The notes under the pieces are model-generated. The model was not told the origin of the DNA and did not search any database. It saw nothing but the letters and a program-made list of their open reading frames with translations. A program made the position numbers and the translations under genes. A DNA stretch of 64,000 bases from Lachnoclostridium sp. An131 (GTDB taxonomy: Bacteria > Bacillota > Clostridia > Lachnospirales > Lachnospiraceae). Positions 8,800-17,118 of this stretch are shown here, one piece after another. Numbering within the stretch: the first letter of the stretch is position 1; every line of letters begins with the position of its first letter. Location: the NCBI RefSeq assembly GCF_002160825.1, contig NZ_NFLI01000002.1:186001-250000 (forward strand), in the 5' to 3' direction.

Positions 8800-10638
8800 A
8801 TGCGGCGGATGGGAACAAAAGCCCGAATGGCGGCAGCTTTTTTGCTTGCGTTTCTGATAACGGCAGTGTATTTTATTTTGGTATATCAGAGCCTGCCATT
8901 TATCTATGACATCAATGATGATGTGGCCATGCGGAATGTGGCGGCAGGTGTCATCACCGGCACACCGGATGCGCACCTGATTTTTGTGAAATATATATTG
9001 GGCCTTCTGATCAGTGGGCTGTACCATGTCCTGCCGGGATGGGACTGGTACGGAATTGTCATGATAGGAATCGTCTTACTCTGCCTGACGGTGATACTGT
9101 ACCGGGGACTTGTGGAGAAAAAGTCTCTGGTTTGGAAGCTCGTCTATACGGCGGCGGCGCTGCTTTTGTTCACCTGTATCGGGCTTAGGCAGATGGTCAT
9201 ATTTCAGTGGACAGTGACTGCCGCCTTTGCGGGAGTGGCAGGAATTTTCCTGTTTTATACTTCAAAAACAGAAAACAGGTTTCAGAATTTGTGCGAAGAG
9301 GGAGTCTCCGTGTTTCTCCTTCTTCTTTGTCTGTCCGTACGTGATTCTGTATTTATGATGGTGCTTCCTGCAGCGGCTTTGTGCTTCTGGTTTAAATACG
9401 GCTCTTTTCAGTGGAAAAGGCTGGGGGCCCGAAAATGGCCCTTTGGTCTGCGGCACTGGGGCATTCTGCTGGCTCTCATACTCGGATTCATCGGGGTTCT
9501 GGGAACAGAGCGGATGGCTTACCGTTCTCCGGAATGGCAGGAGTTTCTCTCATATAACAGTGACCGTTCTACGATCATGGATTACTACGGTCTGAAAAAC
9601 TATGAGGAAAATCAGAAATTTTATGAGTCGCTGGGATTATCTCCGGAGGAGGTGGAGAATCTTCAGAGGTATTCTCTGTATCTCTGTGATGATCTTTACA
9701 GTGAGACAATGCATGAACTGGCAGTCAATGCGCAGGAAGAGTATAATCAGCAGTATTCGGCCCGCGACCGCCTGTACATGGGCGTGCAAAAGGTGAGGGA
9801 GCATCTGACCAATGAACTGTATGCTCCTCTAAGCTGGCTCGCTTATCTCTCTGTAGCTGCAGTGCTGATACTGGGCCTGCGGAAGAACCGGAGAGAATTT
9901 GCGCTGGCATTCTGCATAAACGGAATTATTGCTCTGTTCTGGCTGTATCTGGGATTTCGCGGAAGAATCGTGGAGCGGGTCTGCTATGGAATGTTTCTGC
10001 TGCAGCTTTTAAGCATGCTGGCAGTTGGATGGAATATTCTGCACGGCCTGGCCTCGGGCCGGCCTGAAGGGGTAGCTGAAATGGATCAGGCAAAGGCGGC
10101 GAAAGTGCCGGAAGGTACAGACCGCTTGAGAAAGAGAACAGGCTGGATCGGCTGGGCGGCGTGGGCCGCATGTCTGCTGATTCTTGCATCAGGAGCGGTG
10201 AAGGAATGGAAGACTGTGGAAGGAACTGTGGGCTGGCGGAGCAGCTACAATGAAGAATTCCTCGATGTCAACCGGTATATGGCAGAGCATATGGAAAACG
10301 TCTATTTTATGACGACCTTTTCCATAGAGACCTATACGGACAATTTTACGCTGCGCCGGGATTTTGATTTTACCAATCTTCTGTCTGTGGGCGGCTGGCA
10401 TACGTTTTCTCCGCTGGAAGATGAAAAGTGCCGGGAGCTTGGGATATCTGACCCCAAGACAGATATTGTTGAAAAGGATTATGTATATGTGATATCATTA
10501 GAAAATGTAAATATGAGGTATATGGACCGCTATTATACCAGCATCTATGGAGACGATTATCTGGGCCGGGAGCTGGTGGACACCCTGGATTATGGAGAAA
10601 GGGTGTTTGAAGTGTATGATTTTGAGGTAAGGAAATGA
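8800..10638 (+). CDS. Polytopic membrane protein, unknown family, paralog 1 of a tandem pair
   Basis: 612 residues, many hydrophobic segments. After the first helix comes YDINDDVAMRNVAAGVITGTPDAHLIFVK, matched in the next gene by YAINDDVAMRDIASGAMSGSPDYHLVFVK. The acidic pair in the first outside loop is what GT-C transferases use, but no named family was recognised. A second shared stretch is STIMDYYGLKNYEENQKFYESLGL (next gene: SVIYDYYGVPPYEENREFYDSIGL). The C-terminal soluble portion (about 495-612) also aligns between the two. Both are probably membrane transferases or a heterodimer acting on the exported glycan. The stop overlaps the next start by four bases (ATGA). Confidence 0.72.
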   Translation: MRRMGTKARMAAAFLLAFLITAVYFILVYQSLPFIYDINDDVAMRNVAAGVITGTPDAHLIFVKYILGLLISGLYHVLPGWDWYGIVMIGIVLLCLTVILYRGLVEKKSLVWKLVYTAAALLLFTCIGLRQMVIFQWTVTAAFAGVAGIFLFYTSKTENRFQNLCEEGVSVFLLLLCLSVRDSVFMMVLPAAALCFWFKYGSFQWKRLGARKWPFGLRHWGILLALILGFIGVLGTERMAYRSPEWQEFLSYNSDRSTIMDYYGLKNYEENQKFYESLGLSPEEVENLQRYSLYLCDDLYSETMHELAVNAQEEYNQQYSARDRLYMGVQKVREHLTNELYAPLSWLAYLSVAAVLILGLRKNRREFALAFCINGIIALFWLYLGFRGRIVERVCYGMFLLQLLSMLAVGWNILHGLASGRPEGVAEMDQAKAAKVPEGTDRLRKRTGWIGWAAWAACLLILASGAVKEWKTVEGTVGWRSSYNEEFLDVNRYMAEHMENVYFMTTFSIETYTDNFTLRRDFDFTNLLSVGGWHTFSPLEDEKCRELGISDPKTDIVEKDYVYVISLENVNMRYMDRYYTSIYGDDYLGRELVDTLDYGERVFEVYDFEVRK

Positions 10639-12338
10639 ATAAGAGTGTGAAGAGGGAAAAGATCATATCTTTTGGCCTGTTTTTTATTTTCCTGGCAGTT
10701 GTTTTTCTGATGATACCGGTGACTTATGCCATCAACGATGATGTAGCCATGCGGGATATTGCTTCGGGGGCTATGTCTGGGAGCCCTGATTATCATCTGG
10801 TGTTTGTGAAAGCGGCGCTTGGAGCGCTGCTGAGTGCGGTTTACAGATATTTTCCAGGGATCGACTGGTATGGCCTGATGTGGATGGGATTTGTGATTTT
10901 ATCAGCAGCGTTGATTTTGTGGAAGATTCTTTCTATTTGTGAAAAAAGAGGAAGAAATCTTTTGGCGGCGTCCATCCTGTTCCTTTCGGTGTTTGCACTG
11001 ACAGGCCTGGGACATCTGGTTAGTTTTCAGTTTACGGTAGTAGCAGGAATTGTGGCTGGAACCGCGGTGTTTCTTTACTGTCTGGATGACAGCAGCGGGA
11101 AAAAGGAATATAGGATGGCGGCTCTGGTCATTCTGCTGATTTGGATTTCCTTCTGTGTCAGAGAAAATGTATTGCTGATGGCAGTGCCATTTGGCGGTCT
11201 GATTATCCTTTACAAAAAGGAGCCTGTTAAAAAGAAAGCGCTCATGGTTTCCATCGCCTGTGTGGGTCTGGCTGGAATCATGGTTCTGGAAATGTTTTCT
11301 TATTCCAGCGCAGAGTGGAAATCTTACAAAGACTATAATACTGCGCGTTCGGTTATTTATGATTATTATGGTGTGCCTCCATATGAGGAGAACAGAGAGT
11401 TTTATGACAGCATAGGACTTCAGGAATATGATGTTGTCAATTTAGAGCGCTATCAGCTGGTATTTGTAGACGATCTGGAAAATGGGAAGATGCAGCAGAT
11501 AGCTGATTACGCGGAGCAGCGTTACAGAGAACAGAACAGTCTGACTGCCCGGGTGATGGCGGGAGTCCGAATTGCAGTTCAGGGAGAGCTGGGAAAAGAG
11601 ACGTTGGTTCTGAACCTTCTGGCGAAAGCTCTGGTCCTGCTGAATATCATTACAGGTATTCGGTACCGGAAGAAGGCGCTGTGGCTTGTCAATGCCGGGT
11701 TCCTGCTCTGTGAAGGCGCTTTGACCTTTTATCTGGGATATGAAGGAAGACTGCCTTCCAGAGTAATGGCGGCGCTGCTGATAATAGAATTTTTGGCGGC
11801 TCTTGCAGTTTTTTTCTCGGAACGGAGAAATACAGTACCGGAGACGGCAAAAAAAATCCCAGGGTGGACCGCGGGACTCCTGATAGTGCTGCTGGCAGCT
11901 GCAGCGTGGCAGTTTACGGTTATTCGTGAAAGGCAGCTTCAGAGTACAGCGGCAAATCAGGAATATGAGCTTTTACAGTCCTATTATCGCGAACACCCCG
12001 GACAGGTGTACTTTATACCTGCTACCTGGACAGCCGGGTATACAGAGAATTTCCATATTCGAAAGGAAGCGCGGCTTGATAATGGTTTCAGTCTGGGGGG
12101 ATGGACCACGTTTCTTCCGGTACATGAACAGGGATTGAAGAAATTTGGAATTGAAGATGAGAATACGGCTCTGATCGAAAATGACAATGTGTATCTGATT
12201 TTCAATACACCATCAAGCAGAATTACCGCATACTATGAACAAAAATACGAGGATGTCCAGTGGACAGAGACAGATACGGCCCCGGTTTATGGAATGGAGG
12301 TCCCAGTATTTAAAATATCAGGAGGAGAAAGACGATGA
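10635..12338 (+). CDS. Polytopic membrane protein, unknown family, paralog 2 of a tandem pair
   Basis: 567 residues; same layout as the preceding gene with about ten helices and a C-terminal soluble region containing GGWTTFLPVHEQGLKKFGI (upstream copy: GGWHTFSPLEDEKCRELGI). The INDDVAMRD motif is in the first external loop. Starts with ATG in an ATGA overlap with its paralog, and its own stop overlaps the aminotransferase start by four bases, so it sits in one tightly coupled run. The divergence between copies is large, so the duplication is old or was inherited as a pair. GT-C-like function is inferred from topology and context only. Confidence 0.72.
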   Translation: MNKSVKREKIISFGLFFIFLAVVFLMIPVTYAINDDVAMRDIASGAMSGSPDYHLVFVKAALGALLSAVYRYFPGIDWYGLMWMGFVILSAALILWKILSICEKRGRNLLAASILFLSVFALTGLGHLVSFQFTVVAGIVAGTAVFLYCLDDSSGKKEYRMAALVILLIWISFCVRENVLLMAVPFGGLIILYKKEPVKKKALMVSIACVGLAGIMVLEMFSYSSAEWKSYKDYNTARSVIYDYYGVPPYEENREFYDSIGLQEYDVVNLERYQLVFVDDLENGKMQQIADYAEQRYREQNSLTARVMAGVRIAVQGELGKETLVLNLLAKALVLLNIITGIRYRKKALWLVNAGFLLCEGALTFYLGYEGRLPSRVMAALLIIEFLAALAVFFSERRNTVPETAKKIPGWTAGLLIVLLAAAAWQFTVIRERQLQSTAANQEYELLQSYYREHPGQVYFIPATWTAGYTENFHIRKEARLDNGFSLGGWTTFLPVHEQGLKKFGIEDENTALIENDNVYLIFNTPSSRITAYYEQKYEDVQWTETDTAPVYGMEVPVFKISGGERR

Positions 12339-13462
12339 TTCCTTTTAATGTACCCCCTTGTGTGGGAACAGAATTACAGTATATCAAAGAAGCGATTGAG
12401 TCACATAAGATATGCGGGGACGGGGCGTTTACAAAAAAATGCAACGCCTGGCTGGAGGAGAGATTTGGGGCTCAGAAGGTTCTGCTGACGACCAGCGGAA
12501 CTACAGCTCTTGACATGGCGGCTCTTTTGTGTGAACTGAAAGAGGGAGATGAAGTGATTCTCCCGAGCTATACTTTTTCCAGTACAGCTACCTCAGCAGT
12601 GCTGGGAGGAGCCAGACTTGTGTTCGTGGATATCCGGCCGGATACGATGAATATTGATGAGAAAAAGATAGAAGAAGCCATTACGGAGCGGACCAGAGCC
12701 ATCATCGCCGTGCATTATGCAGGGGTAGCCTGTGAAATGGATACGATTATGGAAATCGCCCGCAAGTATAACCTGGTTGTAATTGAAGACGCGGCTCAGG
12801 GTGTTATGAGCACATACAAAGGCCGTGCGCTGGGGACCATAGGAGATTTTGGCTGCTATTCCTTCCATGAGACAAAAAACTATTCCATGGGAGAAGGCGG
12901 AGCTCTGGTGATCAACAATCCGGAATACAATGAGAGAGCAGAAATTCTTCGTGAAAAAGGAACAAACCGTTCCAAGTTCTTCCGCGGACAGGTAGACAAG
13001 TATACTTGGGTGGATTTTGGAGACAGCTATCTTCCGAGTGAGCTGAACGCGGCTTATCTGTGGGCTCAGCTTTGTGCTGCGGATGAGATTAATGAGAACC
13101 GTATGGCCAGCTGGAATCAGTATTATCAGGAACTGAAAGGTCTTGAGGAATCCGGCAGGATAGAGCTGCCTGTGATACCCGAAGGGTGCGTACATAATGC
13201 GCATATGTTTTATATCAAGTGTCGGGATCTGGAGGAGAGAACGAGTTTTATCTCGTACATGAAAGAAGAAGGAATTCTGACAGTGTTTCATTATATTCCG
13301 CTGCACTCTGCGCCTGCGGGCCTGAAATATGGGCGGTTTTCCGGGAAAGACCTGTACACGACGAAAGAAAGTGAGCGGCTGGTGCGTCTGCCCATGTATT
13401 ATGGACTGGAGCAGGAGAAAATAGCATTCATCTGTGAAAAAATCAGAAACTTTTATAGATAA
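12335..13462 (+). CDS. rffA: dTDP-4-amino-4,6-dideoxygalactose transaminase (WecE/RffA family)
   Basis: PLP enzyme that converts dTDP-4-keto-6-deoxyglucose to dTDP-4-amino-4,6-dideoxygalactose using glutamate. The 375-residue sequence tracks the E. coli RffA pattern as I recall it nearly end to end: MIPFNVPP.VGTEL, CGDGAFTKKC, VHYAGVACEMDTIM, EDAAQGVMSTYKGRALGTIG, and the PLP-lysine motif SFHETKNY with Lys181. REKGTNRSKFFRGQVDKYTW and FHYIPLHSAPAG follow. The substrate is also the RmlB product, so this enzyme diverts the rhamnose pathway intermediate to an amino sugar. The stop lies 29 bases beyond a GTG possible start of the next gene. Confidence 0.94.
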   Translation: MIPFNVPPCVGTELQYIKEAIESHKICGDGAFTKKCNAWLEERFGAQKVLLTTSGTTALDMAALLCELKEGDEVILPSYTFSSTATSAVLGGARLVFVDIRPDTMNIDEKKIEEAITERTRAIIAVHYAGVACEMDTIMEIARKYNLVVIEDAAQGVMSTYKGRALGTIGDFGCYSFHETKNYSMGEGGALVINNPEYNERAEILREKGTNRSKFFRGQVDKYTWVDFGDSYLPSELNAAYLWAQLCAADEINENRMASWNQYYQELKGLEESGRIELPVIPEGCVHNAHMFYIKCRDLEERTSFISYMKEEGILTVFHYIPLHSAPAGLKYGRFSGKDLYTTKESERLVRLPMYYGLEQEKIAFICEKIRNFYR

Positions 13463-13502
13463 TTCACTGTCTGAGAAGGCAGAAAGAGAAAGGCTGAAGA
13501 AA

Positions 13503-14228
13503 ATGAAGATAACAGATGCGTTCTGGGAAAAGCGAAATCTGGGTGTGGATGTGACAGAGATTCAGTGTGCAGCATCGGACAGCAGAGAGGAACTGAAGGA
13601 AGCGCTTGCCGGAATTAAGACTCCTTATTCTGTATGTAAGGTTCCCGGAGGAGCCGCGGGGCTGCTTTTATGTGCGCAGGAGCAGGGATATCAGGTAATA
13701 GAGATGAGTATTGGGCTGGAAATTGGGCTTAGAGAGCTGACTCTTCCTGCTGTATACAGGCGATTTGAACAGGAAATTGTTGTAAAAGAAGCCGACAGAG
13801 AACAGAGGGAGAGTATTCTGAGAGAAATAGAATCGGGAGATATTTTTGAGACTGACCGCATAGCTTTAGACCCTTATTTCGGAAAAGAAATGGCTGGAAA
13901 ACGGTACGCGAACTGGTCCCGGGATCTTCTCGAGCAGAACGGACATGTATGTGTTGGATATTATAAAGATACGCCAGCTGCTTTTGGAGTAAACATTGAT
14001 AAGGAAAATGCAGTCTGTGACGCTGTCCTGGGAGGAATGCTGAATCATGGAGGAAGGGCTGGACTTGGCTTTCTGTCTCTTTTTACGAATCTGTATTCTG
14101 CCAGAGAGCGCGGGAATGTAAAAGTGAAGACACATGTTTCGTCCAATAACCAGGCAATTATTCATCTGCATCTGCAGTTTGGCTACCGGATTAATGAGAT
14201 GCAGTATGTGCTGATTCGGCATCAGTAA
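13503..14228 (+). CDS. GNAT-type acyltransferase resembling WecD (dTDP-fucosamine N-acetyltransferase)
   Basis: About 241 residues from ATG 13503 (an in-frame GTG at 13434 overlapping the aminotransferase is also possible; AAAGG before 13503 favours the ATG). The N-terminal DAFWEKRNLGVDVTEI resembles the WENAFFGV opening of WecD. The middle has IFETDRIALDPYFGKEMAGKRYANWSRD, close to the conserved F..DRI..DP.F...A..RY..W segment of that family, and a C-terminal GNAT-like core. Paired with the WecE-type gene as in enterobacterial common antigen loci, it would acylate the 4-amino group of dTDP-Fuc4N. The acyl donor may be unusual given the ACP/ligase genes downstream; that is inference. Confidence 0.78.
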   Translation: MKITDAFWEKRNLGVDVTEIQCAASDSREELKEALAGIKTPYSVCKVPGGAAGLLLCAQEQGYQVIEMSIGLEIGLRELTLPAVYRRFEQEIVVKEADREQRESILREIESGDIFETDRIALDPYFGKEMAGKRYANWSRDLLEQNGHVCVGYYKDTPAAFGVNIDKENAVCDAVLGGMLNHGGRAGLGFLSLFTNLYSARERGNVKVKTHVSSNNQAIIHLHLQFGYRINEMQYVLIRHQ

Positions 14229-14260
14229 ACAGATACCCGGAGATAGCGACCGGTATGAAT

Positions 14261-14289
14261 TGACATCAGGGATAATAGCGGTTAAAATC
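14261..14289 (+). promoter_or_regulatory. Near-consensus sigma-A promoter inside the surface locus
   Basis: TTGACA at 14261-14266 and TAAAAT at 14284-14289 with exactly 17 bases between. It lies in the 102-base gap before the SDR gene, the only sizeable gap in this part of the locus. It would let the SDR-to-LuxC genes be transcribed independently of the upstream operon. Confidence 0.75.
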
Positions 14290-14330
14290 ATACTGAGTTT
14301 GTGAGAAAGAGAATTCAGGAGAAGAGGCCT

Positions 14331-15077
14331 ATGCTTACAGGAAAGAATGTTCTGATTACAGGTTCAAACAGAGGAATTGGAAAAGCTTTTGTAGAAGCTT
14401 TCGCGAAGCAGCAATGTAATATCTGGGCATGTGCGAGAAAGCACAGCGAGGAGTTTGAGACCCAGATGGCTGAAATTGCGTCTCAAAATGGAGTATGGAT
14501 TAGACCAGTTTATTTTGAACTGACAGACAGTGAAGAGATGAAGGCGGCAATAAAACAGGTGCTGAAATCGGGAGAAAATATAGATGTCCTGATTAATAAT
14601 GCAGGGATTGCCCATGGCGGATTGTTTTCAATGACTAGAATGCAGACGATCCGGGAGGTATTTGATATTAATGTATTTGCGCCGATGGAGCTGACACAGC
14701 TTATTCTGAGAAAAATGATGCGCCAGAAATCTGGAAGTATTATTAATATGTCGTCTGTTGCGGCACTCAATGTCAGGGCGGGAAATTCTGCATACGGAAC
14801 CAGCAAGGCTGCGGTGAAAGCCTGGACGGCGGTGCTGGGGGCAGAGACAGCCCAGTATGGAATACGGGTAAACGCTATTGCGCCAAGTCTGACCGATACG
14901 GATATGGGACGAGCGGTACAGGAAAATGCAGGAGAAAACAGGCTTCTTCCCTCTGCGATGGGACGCATGGCAAAGGCGGAGGAGATCGCCAATGTGGCTG
15001 TTTTTCTTGCATCGGATGAAGCCTCTTTTGTAAATGGAGAGACCATTGTAGTGAATGGAGGTGGTGACTGTGATTGA
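14331..15077 (+). CDS. Short-chain dehydrogenase/reductase (FabG-like SDR)
   Basis: NAD(P)-dependent oxidoreductase with classical SDR motifs: cofactor loop TGSNRGIG near residue 10, NNAG near 87, catalytic Ser in NMSSVAAL, YGTSK with the catalytic Tyr/Lys pair, and the terminal NGETIVVNGGG. ATG 14331 preceded by AGGAG gives 248 residues, the usual length; the GTG at 14301 is a less likely start. It is first in a run with split transketolase, ACP, AMP ligase, LuxE-like and LuxC-like genes, so its substrate is probably a keto or aldehyde intermediate of that pathway, not fatty acid elongation. Its end overlaps the next gene's start by eight bases. Confidence 0.88.
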   Translation: MLTGKNVLITGSNRGIGKAFVEAFAKQQCNIWACARKHSEEFETQMAEIASQNGVWIRPVYFELTDSEEMKAAIKQVLKSGENIDVLINNAGIAHGGLFSMTRMQTIREVFDINVFAPMELTQLILRKMMRQKSGSIINMSSVAALNVRAGNSAYGTSKAAVKAWTAVLGAETAQYGIRVNAIAPSLTDTDMGRAVQENAGENRLLPSAMGRMAKAEEIANVAVFLASDEASFVNGETIVVNGGGDCD

Positions 15078-15888
15078 AATGAATACAGAATTATATAAAC
15101 GGATAGAAACTGCTGCGCATAATATGCGGGAGAATATGCTGGAAATGACTCTGCATGCAGGAGCCAGCGGGGCTCATATAGGCGGCGCTCTTTCTTCGGC
15201 TGACATAGTTGCTGTGCTCTACTGCGGAATTATGGACAGACCGGGGAAGCAGGATCATTTTGTGTTGAGCAAAGGCCACTGTGCCCTGGTTCAGTATGCG
15301 GCTCTCTGCGAGACCGGCGTGATTTCCAGAGAAGAGCTGATGACCTTTGAAGACAATGGCGGGATGTTCCCGGCTCATCCGGTGATGCATGATGAGATAG
15401 GAATTGAGCTGTCAAGCGGCAGCCTGGGGCTTGGCCTGGGATTCGGCATCGGCCTGGCACTGGCGGATAAAAAGAAGGAGACACAGGCAAAGACATTTGT
15501 CCTGCTTGGCAACGGAGAATGCAACGAAGGCAGCGTGTGGGAAGCCGTCATGCAGGCGCCCAAGCTGGGTCTGGACAATCTGATTGCGATTATGGACAAT
15601 AACCACCTGCAGCTGGATGGGGAAGCGGAAAAAATCGTTCCGCAGGCACATATTGCGGAAAGCTTCCGTTCCTTTGGCTGGGAAGTCTTTGAGGTAAACG
15701 GACATGATATCCGGGCTGTCTATGAGACCCTTGCCGGACTTGCGGCGGATGGCAGGCCGAAAATGATTGTGGCGGATACGGTAAAAGGAAAGGGCGTTTC
15801 CTTCATGGAGAATCAGGTGAAATACCATCATGCAGGACTTACCCAGGAGCAGTATAATCAGGCGATGGAGGAATTGAAAAATGATTGA
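15070..15888 (+). CDS. Transketolase, N-terminal (thiamine-PP binding) subunit
   Basis: Split-type transketolase subunit that binds thiamine diphosphate and metal. The motif GNGECNEGSVWEAVMQAPKLG...IMDNN matches the GDG-to-NN cofactor signature. FVLSKGHCALVQYAAL and the SGSLGLGLGFGIGLAL stretch are typical of TktA-N. GTG 15070 is five bases after GGAGGTGG and is the best start; ATG 15055 and ATG 15079 are alternatives. Length about 272 residues. It overlaps the C-terminal subunit by eight bases. A transketolase inside a glycan locus next to ACP and acyl reductase genes is unlikely to be the pentose-phosphate enzyme and more likely makes a ketol product. Confidence 0.92.
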   Translation: MIEMNTELYKRIETAAHNMRENMLEMTLHAGASGAHIGGALSSADIVAVLYCGIMDRPGKQDHFVLSKGHCALVQYAALCETGVISREELMTFEDNGGMFPAHPVMHDEIGIELSSGSLGLGLGFGIGLALADKKKETQAKTFVLLGNGECNEGSVWEAVMQAPKLGLDNLIAIMDNNHLQLDGEAEKIVPQAHIAESFRSFGWEVFEVNGHDIRAVYETLAGLAADGRPKMIVADTVKGKGVSFMENQVKYHHAGLTQEQYNQAMEELKND

Positions 15889-16858
15889 TATTTCGGCGGA
15901 AAACGTTGCCCTCTGGTCAAGAATAAGTTCAAGAAAGACATTTGGCCTGGTTTTGGACGAACTGGCCTGTGAGCATCCGGATCTGATGGTGCTTGTGGCG
16001 GATGTGGCGGACTCCGCGGGTCTGGGAGATTTTGAAAAAAATCATCCGGATCAGTTCCTGAATGTGGGAATTGCGGAGCAGAATATGACTGCCATTGCTG
16101 CCGGACTGGCGAAGTCAGGATATCAGGTTTTTGCAGTATCCTTTGCGCCGTTTGCTTCCATGCGGTGTTTTGAAGTGCTTCGCACCTATCTGGGGTATAT
16201 GAATCTGAATGTGACAGTAGTGGGAATCGCCAGCGGACTGAGCATGGGAACAGCGGGAAATACCCATTACGGACTGGAAGATCTGGCGCTTGCAAGGACG
16301 ATTCCGAATATGACTGTGGTATCGCCGGCGGACTGCACGGAGACCGCAAAGGCTGTGGAAGCTCTTCTGGAGCATAAGGGACCGGCGTATCTGAGGCTGA
16401 CGGGTGTGAATGGAAACCAGCCTGTGTATAAGGAGAATTATGATTTCCGGCTGGGCAGAGCCACAAAGGTCAGAGAGGGAACGGATGTGGCGATTGTGGC
16501 CACGGGAACCATGGTGTATGAGTCTCTTCGTGCCACAAGAAAGCTTCAGAAAGACGGAATTTCCTGTACAATTATAGATATGAGCACGGTGAAGCCGCTG
16601 GACGAGGAGATTCTGGAAGAAGTGTTCGATTCGCACAGACTTGTTGTGACAATTGAAGAGCATACAGTCATCGGAGGACTGGGTTCTGCTGTGGCTGAAT
16701 ATAAAGCAAGGTACAATAAGGATACCCGGCTGGAGATGATGGGACTTCCGGACAGCTTTGGAAAAGCGGGAACCTATGCGTGGCTGCTGGACTATCATAA
16801 ATTGTCAGCCCGTCACATTGCGGACAGAATCACGGACGCGTATAAAAAGTTGGATTAA
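15881..16858 (+). CDS. Transketolase, C-terminal subunit
   Basis: Partner of the preceding gene, providing the pyrimidine-binding and C-terminal domains (325 residues). The catalytic glutamate motif is NVGIAEQNM (Glu at about residue 66), followed by AAGLAKSGYQVFAVSFAPFA and THYGLEDLALARTIPNMTVVSPAD. The C-terminal domain carries VVTIEEHTVIGGLGSAVAEY. The ATG overlaps the stop of the N-subunit by eight bases (ATGATTGA), consistent with equal expression. TktA-N/TktA-C pairs recur in capsule and O-antigen loci; the product here is unknown. Confidence 0.93.
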   Translation: MIDISAENVALWSRISSRKTFGLVLDELACEHPDLMVLVADVADSAGLGDFEKNHPDQFLNVGIAEQNMTAIAAGLAKSGYQVFAVSFAPFASMRCFEVLRTYLGYMNLNVTVVGIASGLSMGTAGNTHYGLEDLALARTIPNMTVVSPADCTETAKAVEALLEHKGPAYLRLTGVNGNQPVYKENYDFRLGRATKVREGTDVAIVATGTMVYESLRATRKLQKDGISCTIIDMSTVKPLDEEILEEVFDSHRLVVTIEEHTVIGGLGSAVAEYKARYNKDTRLEMMGLPDSFGKAGTYAWLLDYHKLSARHIADRITDAYKKLD

Positions 16859-16878
16859 ATTGCAGGAGGAAAACAGCA

Positions 16879-17118
16879 ATGACAAATAAAGAAAAATATG
16901 TAAATGCTTTTACGGAGACCTTTGATATTACGGAGGAAGAGACACAGGGACTTCAGTATTCCGGGATCGCAGCCTGGGATTCTGTAGGCCACATGTCTCT
17001 TGTGGCAGCTCTTGAGGATGCTTTTGATATTATGATGGACACAGATGACATTATTGATTTCAGCTCTTTTGAAAAGGGAATGGAAATTCTGAGTGAAAAA
17101 TATGATGTGGAATTTTAA
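16879..17118 (+). CDS. Acyl carrier protein
   Basis: 79-residue acidic protein with a phosphopantetheine attachment site DSVGHMSLV, Ser35. This is a divergent ACP, distinct from housekeeping AcpP (which has DSLD.VELVM). RBS AGGAGG lies upstream at 16864-16869. The AMP ligase frame opens inside its 3' end (possible starts 17093-17105), so the two proteins are coupled. It is the probable carrier on which the neighbouring ligase loads an acid. Confidence 0.9.
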   Translation: MTNKEKYVNAFTETFDITEEETQGLQYSGIAAWDSVGHMSLVAALEDAFDIMMDTDDIIDFSSFEKGMEILSEKYDVEF

